Below, in pieces: positions 48,018-60,930 of a stretch of DNA of 64,000 nt. The number at the start of each line of letters is the position of its first letter. The stretch's first letter is position 1. The notes below the pieces were generated by a model, which made no database searches, was not told where the DNA came from, and saw nothing but the letters and a program-made list of their open reading frames with translations. Both the position numbers and the translations under genes were made by a program. This stretch comes from Cenococcum geophilum 1.58 (lineage: Eukaryota; Ascomycota; Dothideomycetes; Gloniales; Gloniaceae). The stretch spans positions 310,001 through 374,000 of the forward strand of contig KV748177.1 in NCBI GenBank assembly GCA_001692895.1, given 5' to 3'.

Positions 48018-49855
48018 TTAACATATAAAGCCTTAGCTTGCCGTTGTCTTTAACTATTAAGATATAATCTACAATCATTTTATATAATCCTCTACGTCAC
48101 TAATATATTATTCCCGCATCTACCCTTAGGCTATTAAATGCAGTTAAGGTATTAATTAGTTAATTAAGGAGACTTGTCTCCTAAGATTTAGTATATATGC
48201 TTTTAAATCTAACAGTCCTATGCCGTATATTTAGTGTAGCTCTACTACCTAGCAAATAGGGACATTTTACGATAGCAATTATAGCTATTATACAATTGTC
48301 AAGAACGTCTATAACGTTATTCTTTAATACTATAGTATTGTTTTAGGTATAATTTAACCTATATACGTCTTTAATTTAATATCTTAATTGCCTTCCCCCG
48401 GCCGCGTAGTCAGTTTTTATAAGGAAGTAATAGTTAAATAACTTATACATGTGTTTCCTTCCTTTTAAATAGCGCTATTATAATGGAGTTATATTAGTAA
48501 GGTTGCGGCTATTTACTAAAAGGGTATTAGAAGGTAAAGTATAAAGATACCTTGCTTATTAAGCTGCTCCTTTTCTTAAACAGCTTACTTCTCGCTATTA
48601 ACCGTCATCCAATTTTGGACGTATCTTTAATATATTATTAAGATTTTCTTCTCTTCTATCATCAATTTAATATACCTCTTCGTTCTCCTACTAACTACTC
48701 TTCTAAGAAGATTCTATAGCGTATCCTAGCCCTACCTTTACACATAAAACCCTAACCTCTACTAACTCGCAACTAGTGCTAGTCCTACCTAAATAATTTT
48801 ACCTATACGTCTTTAAAAGACCAGAAATCTAATAATAGGATTCTAGAGGCTTATAATAAGACGCACTACGTCAGATCTAATACCTTTAGCCCTTATAATT
48901 AATATATGCGTACTAAGAGCGGCAGTTACGTTAAGGTAAGTTTTTCTATTCTTAATAGATTTCTATTGCTAACTTTAAACTTTAATAGCCTAGGCCTAAG
49001 TGGCGACGATTCTTTAATATCCTTAACTACTACATTGCCCGGGCTTTATCTTATTCCAGCGCCAATACTAAACGTCTTAGTCGTATTTAAGACTATACCA
49101 CAGCTATCTATACCGCCTATAATTCTTAGTAAGCCAGCTAGTAACGCCTAATACGAGAGTAAGGTTAGTATACTAAGGATAGGGTGCGGGATAGGGGTAA
49201 TAAGAAGAAGGTCACTGTCTACTATAGAAAAGAGTTTGCGCATACACGTTAAGTTTTAAAAGAGTATAATATAATACGGTATTAGGTAGGTTACCCTTTA
49301 GGTACCTAGCGAATAGGTAACTAACAGTTACCGTAGTAAGGTCTTAGTAGTTTTAGACTATACCAGCCAGCCAACGTCTCTATTTATTCTGGGTTTAAGT
49401 ATATCTTTATTAACTATAAGCTTACGCCGCAAGAGCTTCGTTAGTATTAGTTTAGACCTAATATTAGTATTAAGCGTTTAAGAGTCTCTGCTCTAGCTAC
49501 ACCTTATTATCCTACCCCTATTTTTATGCCTACTTATACGCCTACTAAGGCATCTAGATCCCATTCTTATTAGCTATTACTTAATAGCCTAATAGATACT
49601 AATCCTACTCCTAATAATAATAAGGCGTAGTAGCTTTTTAGATTAGGCATTTATGGTTTAGACTTTTAGGATTTGTTCTTGTATATAGTAGCAATTAAGG
49701 ACCTTAATTAGGTACTTAGAAAGGCCTTATAAGGCTTTTAGAAAGGGCTTAAAAGCCCTAAAAACAATATTCCTAGTATAGATTAATAAATAGAAATGCA
49801 ATTCTAGCAAAATGCCCTATTAACTCTATACTATATACGTAAAAAGGCTAAGGAC
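48018..49855. other. Gypsy-A copy 2, 3' non-coding region
   Basis: Continues Gypsy-A after the Gypsy-C insertion. 49,385-49,700 aligns with 36,402-36,640 of copy 1 and 49,700-49,860 with 27,581-27,650 and 35,538-35,640. The plus strand has an 81-codon gap between stops at 48,906-49,151 rich in Leu/Ile/Ser/Pro, and the opposite strand is nearly as open. Neither is recognisable, so no gene is called. Confidence 0.5.
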
Positions 49856-49859
49856 CCGT

Positions 49860-52800
49860 CCTGCCTTAGGCTATAGCCCTATCCCTATAGTTTCCAGAGC
49901 CTATCCGTTCCATATCTAATTTAACCTATTTACTCTTTTCGCGAGCTTTCTTTATAGGTCGCGATAACACTATAGTATTAGAGCGCTTTCTACGACTTAT
50001 AGATTATGGACCTTAGTCCTAATATTCTTTTAGAATATCTTTATAATAATTAAGGTAATCCTCTAGTTCCTATATAGAGTCCTTAGCGGGCTAGCCTAGC
50101 TATTAACTTTAAATTAAAGCTTATTCTTAATAGACTTATAGCATAGTATAGCTTTAACCTCGTACCGCTTACCTACTACCTTAGGGTGTTTAATTAGGCC
50201 TAAACAGAAGTTCTTTTCTAGCGGTAGTCTATACTATAGCTCTAGTAGGTTTATATAAAACACTAGATATATATAGGCTATAGATAGGGGTAGCTAGAGA
50301 CAATAGGCTAGCTTACTAATTTATTCCTTAACTTAAAAGGGACCTAGGTATCTTATATTAAGCTTCTTTAATAGTTAACGGGTCTTAATATTTGTTAAAC
50401 GTAATAGAACCTTATTGCCTACTCCAAAATACTTATCCTAGTGCTTGCGGTTATACTAAAGTCTCTACTGCTTTTAGATATCTTGTAGGCTCTGCTTTAT
50501 ATACTTCTATTACTCTTTCTATTTCTAGAGGTATCCTTATACTTTTTAGTAAATGTCCTTAGACTTTCTAATAGAATCCCATAACTAATTATACGGCCTT
50601 AGCTAGTAATCCTTAGGTATACTATTAAACCTAAATAGTTAAACGCTATAGGCAATCTGGATTAGTGCATACTTATACAATATATATTGCTTTAAATTAT
50701 AAGCGTACTCTATATACGGAAGTAGCTTACACTAGTTATCTTACTGGTAGTTTAAATACATCTATAGGTAAGACTCCAGTTCCTAGTTCTAGCGTTCCGT
50801 TTACCTATCCGTCTATAGGTAAAAAGCCGTACTATACTAGTGGTCTATCTTTAAATAGAAGCATAGGTCTAACCAGTATTAGCTTATAAAAACACTGCCC
50901 CTATTAATAATAATAGAGTGTAGCTAATCTACTTTAAGAAAGTATTTTTCTTTAATTAGGTTGGCGAGCTCTTATACGTTAATCGTCTTATTAATAAAAA
51001 GGTATTAGACGTACTTTAAAAACCTATTAATAAGTATAAGGACCGAATCGTATATTTGTCCTTAGCCATCTTTAGATAGCGGGAGATCCGTAATAAAGTC
51101 TATGGCGTAATATCGCTATAGCTTACTAGCGGGGGGAACTAATTTAAGTAGACCCTATAGCTTATGCCTGCGGATCTTATATACTTAACACTTCTTATAA
51201 TAGCTAATATACTCCTTTACTTCCCAATTAAGCCTTAGCCAATAGTATTTACGCTAAAGTAATTCCACTATTTTTACTTAACTATAGTGGCCGCCTAGAA
51301 GATTATCGTAATTCTTTATAAGAATCTTCTATCGTAGATTTGCTTCTTATAGCACCTAAACCTTACTACCTTTACGTAGTAGGCCTATCGGGTCTAGTTC
51401 CTAATAGTAGCGCCTAGCAGCTTCCTTTCCATTACATTTCCGGTCTACTTCTATATTAAGGATAGTATAGAAAGTATCCCTCCATTATACCTTACAGATA
51501 AGATCCGTTAACTTTTTAAATAGTTTCTAAGTAAAAGCTATTTCGTTCTATACTGCTCTAAGTATAAGACTAAATAGTACTATAGATCTTATAACTCTTT
51601 AATGCGTATATATTAGGAAGGCCGCTATAAGGTTAAAGTCCTTTAGTTATTATAGGGCTCTAAGTTCCAATTACTCTATAGCTTCGCTATTTATTTAAGG
51701 GGATAGCTCAGCAATTAGGGATAGTATATTACCAGGTTCTAAGAATATATTAGGGATATTCTATCTAGGTATATTCGGACCCTTATTAGTAATAGACCGG
51801 GTACTAGCTAGAATATTAGTAAAAACTAATAGGGCTTATACCGCCTAAGACTTAGTATATAAAGCTATAGGTACTTAAGTATCCCATATCTAGAGCTTGT
51901 TCTATAATATAGGAAATAAGTTATCTATTATCTATTTTCCTTCTCCCGTTTTAAAGCCTTTAGTATAGTCTAGCCGTTATAACAGTCTATTGGCAGGGTT
52001 ATTTTCCCCTAGCTTATATTTAATCTTAAAATTAAATTGCGTAAGCTCCTCTACCTATTTAGCTTATTAAAGTGTAAGCTCCTTTATAGTTATAAAGTAG
52101 TGTAGATTATAATAATCTAAGAGTACACGAGTGGTATGGCTCGCGTGCTTAAGGTAGTATCGCTACTATTTAAAGCAGTCGACTATAGCCAGTAGTTCCT
52201 TATCATGGGTATAATACCTAACTTTAGGTCCCTAGAATTTTCTATTATAAAATGCTACTAGTTTCTAATAGAGCTGGGTAGCGTCTAAATACCTATTAGG
52301 TTATAGTAGGATACCAATAAAGGCAAAATTTAATACATTAGTAATTATTATTAATGGCTAATTTAGGTTAAAATACCGCAGTAATAGAGCTTCTATAAAC
52401 TTTACGCGAAGTTCCTAAAAGGCCTCCTAAACCTTTCTAGGCCATAACCATAGCTTATACTATTTAGTTAGTCCCTTCTTAGTTTTCTTCCTTACTACCT
52501 TTAAGCTTTTTACTCCTTAGGTCGGGTCTTAGAAAGCTTCCGTAATATAGTTAGATAGGTATTAAGTAACGTCCGAGTAGTTATAAATAAAACGCCTATA
52601 GAAATTGGCAAAGCCTAAAAACACTTAAATATCCTAATAGCTCTCTAGCTCCGGCCACTCCTAGATCGTCTATACCTATACTAGGTCCATAACTACACTT
52701 ATAGGCGTTATAATATAACCCAAGAACTTAACCTGCTTGGTATTAAAGACATACTTTAACGCCTTAGTATAGAGGCCCTAATTATCTAAACGTTCCAGCA

Positions 52801-55800
52801 CTTTGCGGATATATTACTCGTATTAATCCTTATCTTCTAAGTAGATTAAAATATTATCTAAATAGATAACGTATATACGGTCGACTAATCCCCCTAAGGC
52901 TCTATAAATATATAATTAGAATATTACAGGCGTATTAGCTAGCCTAAAAGGCATTACTAAATACTTAAAGTGGCCGTATCGGGTTTTAAAAGCGGTCTTT
53001 TACTTATCCCCTTCTTTAATACGGAGCCTATAATAGGCGTCTTATAAATCTAGCTTTATAAAGATCTTCACCCTAAATAGTTAATCCAGCATTTTACTAA
53101 CCAGTAGTAGTAGGTAACAGTTCTTAATTATAATCTTATTAAGACCGCGATAGTTTACGTATAGCCTTATAGTTCTATCTAGTTTTAGAATAAAGAGGAT
53201 CGGTACGCCTATTAGCGACTTATTGGGCTAAATCTACCCCTTTTCCAGTAACCTATTAAGGTACTCCTATAGGATCTTAAGCTCTTTACGCAAGAGGTTA
53301 TAGATAGGAAGGTTTAGTAGTTATTTACCTTCTTCTAAATTAATTATATAATCGTACTCCAAGTTCTGCGGTAAGACTTTAGCTCTCCTACCCGAAAATA
53401 CTCTTAGTAAGTCCCTTAGGCCTACTAGAATATTTAACAAATTAGGGTCGCGTTTGTCCTCTATATTATTATTAGGTAGGTCCTAAAGCTCCCTTAAAAT
53501 ACTCGCGGGCAGCGTTGTGCGCTATAGTAGTTACTTATATATAGTTGCCACCGTATATTAAACCGTTTTATACGGTAGCTAGTAGAGGGCAAAGAACTCC
53601 TTAACGCAGCGTTTAAGGTACCGTAGCATACTCTCCGCATATTACTTAAGCTAGAGTAACCTATAGCGGTTAAAGTATCTTATAAGATCCTTAAGATCGC
53701 CACCTCCCTATAATATCTCCGCGACCTATCCGGTAGTTCCCTATAGGGTCTCCGTTATAGAGGGGTTATTACCTATACTAGGCTTTATACCTATCTTGCT
53801 ATTAAATAAAGGTTAGATTTAATACTCCTTTAGGTATAGAGCGTATACTATTTCGCCTAGGGCTACATTCTCTAGAATATCCTTTAGGCTTATTAGTAAT
53901 ATACACCCTTCTAAATCTTTATTATTCTACTATTTAAAGGCTCTAGTCTTAAAGCATATCTTAAAATCTACTTTTGTAAGCTAAGGGTATTTAAGGATAA
54001 GGTTATAACCTATAAAGTTAGCCACCTAAAAGGGTTGCGGGCTAACCACCTTAGTGCGGTTATATATATCGGCTACTAACACTATAAGCTTATAGGTACT
54101 ATATAGTTTAATCTAATACTTATCTAGGAAGCCTATAATAGGTTTCCGCCACCTTTACAATAGGATAAGTTTATACTCTTTTACCAAATCATATTATATA
54201 AGATTAATTTCGGCGCCGCTATTATATAGTGCTTAGAACTGTCATACCTTACCTATAGGGAGTATTATTTCTAGCTTAACAGCAATATAAAGAGTCTCTC
54301 CTTTTATATCTTGCCCTAGTTATAGCTAGAAAAGGTCCGCAACTAGGGCTTTTCTTTTTTTAAATTGTTAGTACAATTATTGCCCTACTTATTTTTCTAA
54401 TAGAATCTACCTCTAGAGTTTTCTCTTAACTTCTTAAAGTGTTTCCGTAAAGGTACTAGATAGGTATTAGGTTAACCCTAAAAGTCTTTCCCATTATTTA
54501 AGGTTCCTAACTTTAACCCTTCTAAAGTTCTCTTTAAGAACGGCTTCTTTAAAGGTTAGGTCTGCCCTATATTACTACTAAAGTGCCCGCGCTTTTAGTA
54601 ACCCCTTAGCTTTCTACCAAAAGAGGTCTAGTTCTTTACCGTATCTTTAGCGTTTAGAACTACTCTTTTAAAATCCGCATATATAGTAATCCGCAATAAG
54701 GCGCCCACGTACTTTATTTTATCATAAATTACTAGCTTAATTCTAGCCTAGATAAACCTAATCTTCTCCTTTTTATAGATACTACCGTTCTTATTTTTAA
54801 AGGGCTCTAGATCTATCTACTAAGCATAAGTTTCTACAAAGTTTATAAACTAGCGAAAGTCGTAGCGGTCCAGCTATATCCCATTCCAGAATAGCTCTAT
54901 ATTATTATATTATATAACATATAGATCTTAAGTCTATTTCTTTAGAAAGGTTTATAGCTATAGCTATATAGTAATTTGCTCTTTATTAAGCTAATTAAGT
55001 GCAATCTGGTTTAGTAATCGGTCTTTAATCTTGCTAATAATCCAGCGTATACGCTCTTTAGTATTATCTCGTATTATTAGCATCTTAAAGAAGTTGTCTA
55101 CCTTATAAACCCAATCGTCTAACTACTAGGCGTTAGGTTTATAGCGGAGTTCTAAACTACTAAAGGCCTTAGCCAGTCAGTCTATGTCCTTTTTCCGTTT
55201 ATAGCGTAGATAACTCTTTAAGTCTTCTATACCTCCTTAGGTAGGTACTAAGTACCTCCTAAAAAGCCCTTAGCCTTAGCTAGGTTATAAAAGAATTTGC
55301 CTAGCTTAGATTAAACCCTACTAGATCTAGATTTGCCCTTAAAGGGTTCTAATATATTTATTAATAGCTTCCTCCTGTATAGCTTCTAAAAGCCTTACAA
55401 CAGCTTCCTAATATCTATCTTAAAAGAGATTGGTATAGGGCTCTTAACCTTCCAAACTTAGGCCTAGGGAGGCTCCTACTATAGAGGTAGTGTTAGTACT
55501 AGTAGCTAGTATAGGCTTCCCAACGAGGCTCGGGTCTTAAGTTAGTAATTAGCTTAGATTACCTAAAGGGGTAGGCCCGCTTAGCTCGTAAGCAGTCTAT
55601 ACACCGCCACTATACTAATTATAGGCCGGTAGTCTTCCGGGAGGGTTCCGGTTAGTTCCCTAATCGGATATATTAGTATATTCCTCTAGCATTTCTAGCT
55701 TAGGGGAAGATCTTAGAGTCGCCTCTAGCGCTTAATCTTCTAATTAGCCTAGGTGGGGCTAGAGGGGTTCTAGTTACTTTCTAGCAGCGTTATAACCGTT

Positions 55801-56060
55801 ATAGAGGGTGTTTATATTTTCCTTAACGTTACCGGTAACCGTAGGTGTATAAGAGTCTTTAAGCTTTTAGAGCATCTAGGTATTAGGGCTTATTCAGCCG
55901 TCTTGCCCAGAGGGTTATATTATCGCAATCTCTCGCTATTAGAGGAACCTTCCTGCCTTTACGCGACGGCTTTCTATAAGGTATCCGTAGAGTTTCTATT
56001 TAGGTTATCGCGAGATTTTAAGGGAGGATAGTGGTTATAAATAAAAGATATAAATAAATA
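49860..56060 (-). pseudogene. Gypsy-A gag-pol (copy 2)
   Basis: Gag appears to start near 56,058, where ATA replaces ATG; a later in-frame ATG is at 55,692 (M-L-E-E-Y-T-N). A helical Gag of some 500 residues is followed by a protease-like F-x-A-L-Y-N-S-G-A-E-I-N-L-I (about 54,215; canonical D changed to N). RT has V-P-I-L-F-I-L-K-L-D, I-K-L-D-L-Q-D-A-Y-Y-R-L, G-H-F-K-Y-L-V-M-P-F and catalytic Y-L-D-N (52,853-52,864). RNase H N-K-E-L-L-A-I-V-D-C-F follows near 52,190, then integrase (D-F-I-T-D-L equivalent near 51,090; D-G-Q-I-E-R region near 50,800) and a C-terminal end near 49,860. Frame breaks are few; most damage is Gln-to-stop. Confidence 0.82.
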
Positions 56061-56101
56061 ATCTAATCCTTAAGCCAACTGCCCTTCTAAAAAAGAGTAG
56101 G

Positions 56102-56110
56102 AAGGATTTA
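56102..56110 (-). promoter_or_regulatory. Gypsy-A primer-binding site, self-priming type
   Basis: The minus strand reads TAAATCCTT immediately inside the 5' LTR. Its exact complement AAGGATTTA lies in the same LTR on the minus strand (56,181-56,189, 9/9). The sequence is nearly the same as in Gypsy-B, although the LTRs otherwise differ. Confidence 0.55.
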
Positions 56111-56112
56111 AA

Positions 56113-56327
56113 TATAAGGGGATCTTATAGACAGGGGGCTATAAGAACACGATTAGAATAGGATAGATTAGTAAGAGAGATAAATCCTTAAAGAGGTAAG
56201 GCCTCTAGGATTATAGAGACTATATACTACGGGCATGTACCTCTAGTATATAACTGGCAACTATTTAAGGGGCGTCCGGGAGTTGTCCTAAGGGTAACCT
56301 AGGGTGTCCGTAATAATATCCCTTACA
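56113..56327 (-). repeat. Gypsy-A 5' LTR
   Basis: Pairs with 40,847-41,061. It ends CCTTACA followed by the TTAAC duplication. Confidence 0.92.
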
Positions 56328-56332
56328 TTAAC

Positions 56333-59300
56333 CTAGTTATCCTATATAAAGCTAATAAAAGTATAAAGGTACTTATTTACAGCAGCGTTAATAATTTTAG
56401 TTTAGCCGTCTATTTCTAGGTACTAGGCTAAGCTTAGTCTTAAGGTTATTTTAAGGCGTTTACTTAGTTATTGCTAAAAGTCGCTAATAAATTATATACC
56501 GCGATTAGAGATAATTATGCTTAGTATACTATGGAGCTTATATATATTATTAATAAAGCCGTTAACTAGCTCCTTTATTAAGAGTCCTATTACTAGAACA
56601 AGATATTATATTTTAATTAGGCGGTCTATAATAATAAGAATATATTTATATACCTTACTATAGCGTTAGTATACTAGTAGCGTTGTAATATAGTTAATTA
56701 AAATATCGGTTTATAGGCGAGTGGGTAGTTCTAGTAGTTTTAAAAAACCAGGCGGGGTAGAATAAGGGGTCTTAGTATAAAAGTATAGGGCACAGTCTTT
56801 AACAAAGGTAGCTATAAATTAAGAGATTCCTAGCTACTAGTATATTTAGTTTAAGAGGTTAAGGGTCTTAACCTAGCTAGGGTAACTAGCGGGGCCGCTA
56901 CTATAAGAGCGATAGATAACTTCTAGGTGGAGGTCTAGGGCGTTAGGGATAAAGAGACGTTGGCGAAAGTAGATCTGTCCGTTAATAATATTATATTTTA
57001 ACTTATCGCAATAAAGTAATTTCCTAATCTTCTTTAGCTAATGGCAAGCATTCTAATTACGTAGGGCCGCTACTATATCTCTTATAAGTTTGTTCTCCTA
57101 GTATCCTAACTAGATTAACTCGTCTAGTAACTTTTTAGCTATTTTAGGGTTTAGAGTGGCTATAAACTCTATATTATTAGAGTTACGGAACTTATATAGT
57201 AATTCTTTTAAGATTATAGGGTTAATTTTCTAGGGCGGTATAACGACTTAGGCTCGGTAGCGGAGGCGTTTATTATTAGCGTCCTTAGGCCTTATTCCTA
57301 GTAGCTAGCTTAGGGCATTAGGGAGCGTGGCTTTGCTGCTAGGTCTATATATAATTATAAAGTTAAACTATAAAAGGAACTCTACCTACTAAACTTAGCG
57401 TTAATTTAGCTGCTTAGTAATTATAAACGTCTATAGGTTCTTATAGTCGGTAATAATTTTAAACGGCTCCTTAGTCCCTTATAGCTTAAGACGCTATTCC
57501 TCTAAAGCCTTAATAATAGCTAAAAGTTCTTTATTATAGATCTTGTAGTTATACTTTAGCGTATAGTACTTTATAGAGAAGAATGCGACCAGTTTTAATT
57601 TACTGTTATTATTATATTGGGAAAGGACTCCGCTAGAAGCCTAATTTAATACATCTATCTCTACCACTATCTTCTTTATATAGTTATAGTATGCTAGTAC
57701 TAGTGCTAAAGTCAAGGCTCCCTTAAGGGCCTTAAATAATTTAGCTTATTTTAGTCCTTATAGCCATCTAATATCCTTCTTTAGGAGTTTTGTTATAGGT
57801 AGAGCGACGGCAAAGTAGCCTTAGATAAATTGTTAGTAGAAGTTTGCGAAACTAAGAAATTATTATAATTCTTTAATTAATGTTAGGTTCTTCTATTTCT
57901 ATAAGGCCTATACCTTTTTAGGGTTTATAGTTATACTATTAGTTAAGATAATTAAGCTAAGGTATTTTATTTTAGTAGAGTAAAACTTAGACTTATTAAT
58001 ATTAATCTAAAGTCTAGTATTACCAAGTCTTCGGATGACTTTATTTATATACTTAGTATACTTAATATATGTTTTAGAAAAGATAAGGACGTTATTAAAG
58101 TAAGTAGTGTAGTAGTTATTAAGGGCGTTATATAAGATATAATTAATATAGTTCTAAAATGTGGCGGGTGCGTTATAGAGGCTAAATAGTATAACTAGTA
58201 TCTTATAGAGTCTAAACTGGGTAATAAATGCTATAAGCTACTTATAGCCCTCCGCAATCCGGATTTAGTTAAACGTAGTAATTATATTAAGTTTAGTAAA
58301 GTACTTAGCACTATAAAGTGCGTTAAGTGTTTTATAGATTAGTAGCAGTGGGTACTAATTCTTAATAGTAACTATATTTAGGCCTTAGTAGTTATAGTAG
58401 ATTTATACACTACTACTAGGCTTAGTAGCGAGGAGGAGTAGTACGGTAGCTAGTAAGGTCGATTTATGGATAAAACCCTTATCTAGCATCTTATTAATTC
58501 ACTTTTTTATACACCTAAGTTTAGCAGGTAAGAGTGGTCTATTTTTATAGTATAGGGCCTAGTTTCCGGGGATAATCTTGGTTTTATAGTCCTATAGTTA
58601 GTAAGGGGGCAGCTTATCTACGTTCTTAGGGAGAAAGTGCTTAATATATTCGCGGAACTTCTTTAGTAAGCGTTATAAAATATCTTTATAAGTTAATCCT
58701 AGTTTACCTTTTAGGAATTTTTTAATATTAGTATTAACTATCTTCTGGCGTAGAGACTTAGGCTTAGTTTTAGGTTTATTTTAAGGAAATTATAAAAATA
58801 AGGGGGTAGCGCTTTACGGGCTTCTTCTATTATATAGTCGCCCTCTACTAGCCAGCAGAAAGACTTTTCTAATAAATTTAGTACTTCTATTAGGCCTATA
58901 GGCAGCTCTTTAAGCAGCTATTAGTATTCTTCTTATTTAACCAGTTTTATTAGCTCCGCTATATAAATCCTTATTACCTTTACGCCTTTTTATTTACAGA
59001 ACTGGGTAAAATTAACGGCATAAGTATATCTAATATCGTCCAGTTTGGGGCGTATTTAGTTCTCTAGTGCTATAGCTAGGCTAACGCGGCTTAGTTGGCC
59101 CTAGGGGGCGGAAACGCGGCGGCGGCCCTATATAGTATACGTGGGAGACAGATATAAGGTTAGGCGTTATAGGGGGGAGGTCTTAATTGCTCTAGTTTTG
59201 GTCTTAGCTGTAACGCCTTTAGCTATTATACGCGCGGTTATATATACGTATAGTAAATAACTTAGAGTTAGGTATCTTATTAGCTAGCTTAGGTTAAGCG

Positions 59301-60930
59301 GGTATATATAGGGGACTTATAGTTTTAGCGGTGTTTATATTCTTAGGGGTAGGGCAGTATTTCTTAGGGGTGGGGCAGTATTTCTTAGGGGTGGGGCAGT
59401 ATTTCTTAGGGGTAAGGTAGTAATCCAGTCTTCCAGAATCTCTGTTTTATTTACTATATATATTAGCTCACCAGTATTAGGTACCTCTTTTACTATTAGC
59501 TAACGGTATCTAAGTGTTAGCCGTATAATACGTCTATATAGTGCTATTTGGTTATAATTAGGGATATGCTATAGGAGACAGTTATAGGTATAGTAATTAG
59601 AGTTAAACTTAAGCCTTAGAACGGGGAAGTTTATACTTAGGTTATGCTTTTTAAGCTAGGGCATTCCAAAAATTACTAGTATTAAGGGTAATAACTTTAT
59701 AATATAGAAAAGTATAGATTCTATATAGTGGCCGATTATTATTTTTATTATAAAGTAATAGGTAATAAAGCTAGATTAGAGTCCGTTAGTAAGGCGAAGT
59801 AGTTTTAAGACTAGGAGTCTTTTTATTATAATATTATGCTTCTTTATAAGCGAGTCTTCGTCTATAAACACTAGTGCTATACTACTACTATTAGTAAGGC
59901 TTACTGTTTTAATAAGAACTTCTAGGAGAAGGTTATATAGTAAGGAGAGGTAAGTCTAAATAAGGATAGAATTTCTATTATTATTTATTATTTTAAAATT
60001 AAATAGTAGCTAGTTTATAATAAGGTTTAACTAATCTAGTAGTATAAATCTAATCCTTTTATCCTCCTCCCTGTATAGTTCTAACCCTTAGAGGCAACTT
60101 AGTCTAAGGGTTAGCCTTTTAATAGCTGCGTTATAGGGCTTAGCTGGTAGCTGTGGTCTTAGCTAGTATATCCTAACATATTAGTTTCTAACGGTATATA
60201 TATGCTAGGGGGTACTTTACCGATAACATAGCTAGTCTCGCGGTTAGTAATAACACGGAGTACTTATCCGTAGTTTACGTACGGGACTATTAGCTAGGGC
60301 TGCGTTAGAAAAGGGAATTATAGGGGTAGGTTTCTATATCCGAACCTACGTCCTTATCCGCGGTTACCACCTTAATTACTATCCCCTCTATTAAAGAATC
60401 CGCCGCGGCTAAGGGGGGGTTAGCGCGGTGGCATTAAAAGGGCATTTAGGTTTTACTAGGGGTTATAAGCATCTTTTTAGTAGCTAGGTTAACCACACGC
60501 TATATAAAGTCTGTTATTTATATAATGTCTTTAGACGTTATTAGGGAGGCTATTACTACCGTTACCAAACTTAATAGCGTTTAGGTCTATTAGGTCATTC
60601 TATAATAATATAAATTAATAGCCGCTGGCGGCACTTAGCTTACTAGTATTTAACTTAATATAGTAGGTATAGTTCTATAGGTTATAAGCAAACACATCCA
60701 TCTACTTACTCTAGCCTTTATAGTTAGTATCGCCGATCTTATAGCTAAGGGTAAAGGCTAGGTCCTTTATCTTAGAGGAAATATTCTTCTTAAGTAAATC
60801 CACTTTTTGTTCCTCGGTCTTATTTGCTTTAATTATTAACTTATTAAGCTCTGCTTTCTAGAACTAGTAGTTACGCTTATCTTAGCTTAAAGTATCCAAT
60901 TTATTTTTAACCGCTTAGGTTATATCCATA
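56333..60930 (-). pseudogene. Gypsy-D gag-pol, main part
   Basis: A Gag-like frame starts near 60,930 (M-D-I-T-x-A-V-K-N-K-L-D) with a Lys/Glu coiled coil and a segment Y-I-K-L-N-T-S-K-L-S. RT reads Y-P-L-L-L-I-Y-K-T-L, F-T-K-L-N-I-I-T-T-F, N-A-P-A-T-F-Q-N-Y-I and catalytic Y-F-N-N (58,091-58,102) in place of Y-L-D-D. RNase H I-I-T-D-Y-K-N-L follows near 57,450, and an integrase zinc region (R-L-F-I-P-N-A-L-D-L-H-L-E-V-I-Y-R-S-Y) near 56,950. The integrase core is cut at 56,332 by Gypsy-A copy 2 and resumes at 40,841. Between Gag and RT there is a 7-residue tandem repeat (59,339-59,423). The frame is badly RIP-damaged. Confidence 0.8.
59339..59423 (-). repeat. 21-bp in-frame tandem repeat in Gypsy-D
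   Basis: Four units of TTTCTTAGGGGTGGGGCAGT plus A; on the minus strand each encodes Y-C-P-T-P-K-K. The two middle units are identical, the outer two slightly mutated. Confidence 0.8.

Larger units (their letters stand above)
40847..56327 (-). mobile_element. Gypsy-A copy 2 (full, contains Gypsy-C)
   Basis: 215-bp LTRs at 40,847-41,061 and 56,113-56,327, and a perfect 5-bp target duplication TTAAC (40,842-40,846; 56,328-56,332). Gypsy-C is inserted in the 3' non-coding part. Without Gypsy-C and its 5-bp duplication the element is about 8.9 kb. The left LTR is followed by a C-run, the polypurine tract on the minus strand (41,064-41,073). It provides the uninterrupted reference for all insertions in copy 1. 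Confidence 0.92.

Noticed and set aside
48906-49151. 81-codon plus-strand frame in the Gypsy-A tail
   Set aside because: Both strands are about equally open here, there is no recognisable motif, and copy 1 lacks the region, so coding cannot be supported.
50665-50889. 74-codon plus-strand frame
   Set aside because: Lies antisense in the Gypsy-A integrase region; the minus-strand reading is co-linear with copy 1 at 25,800-26,050.
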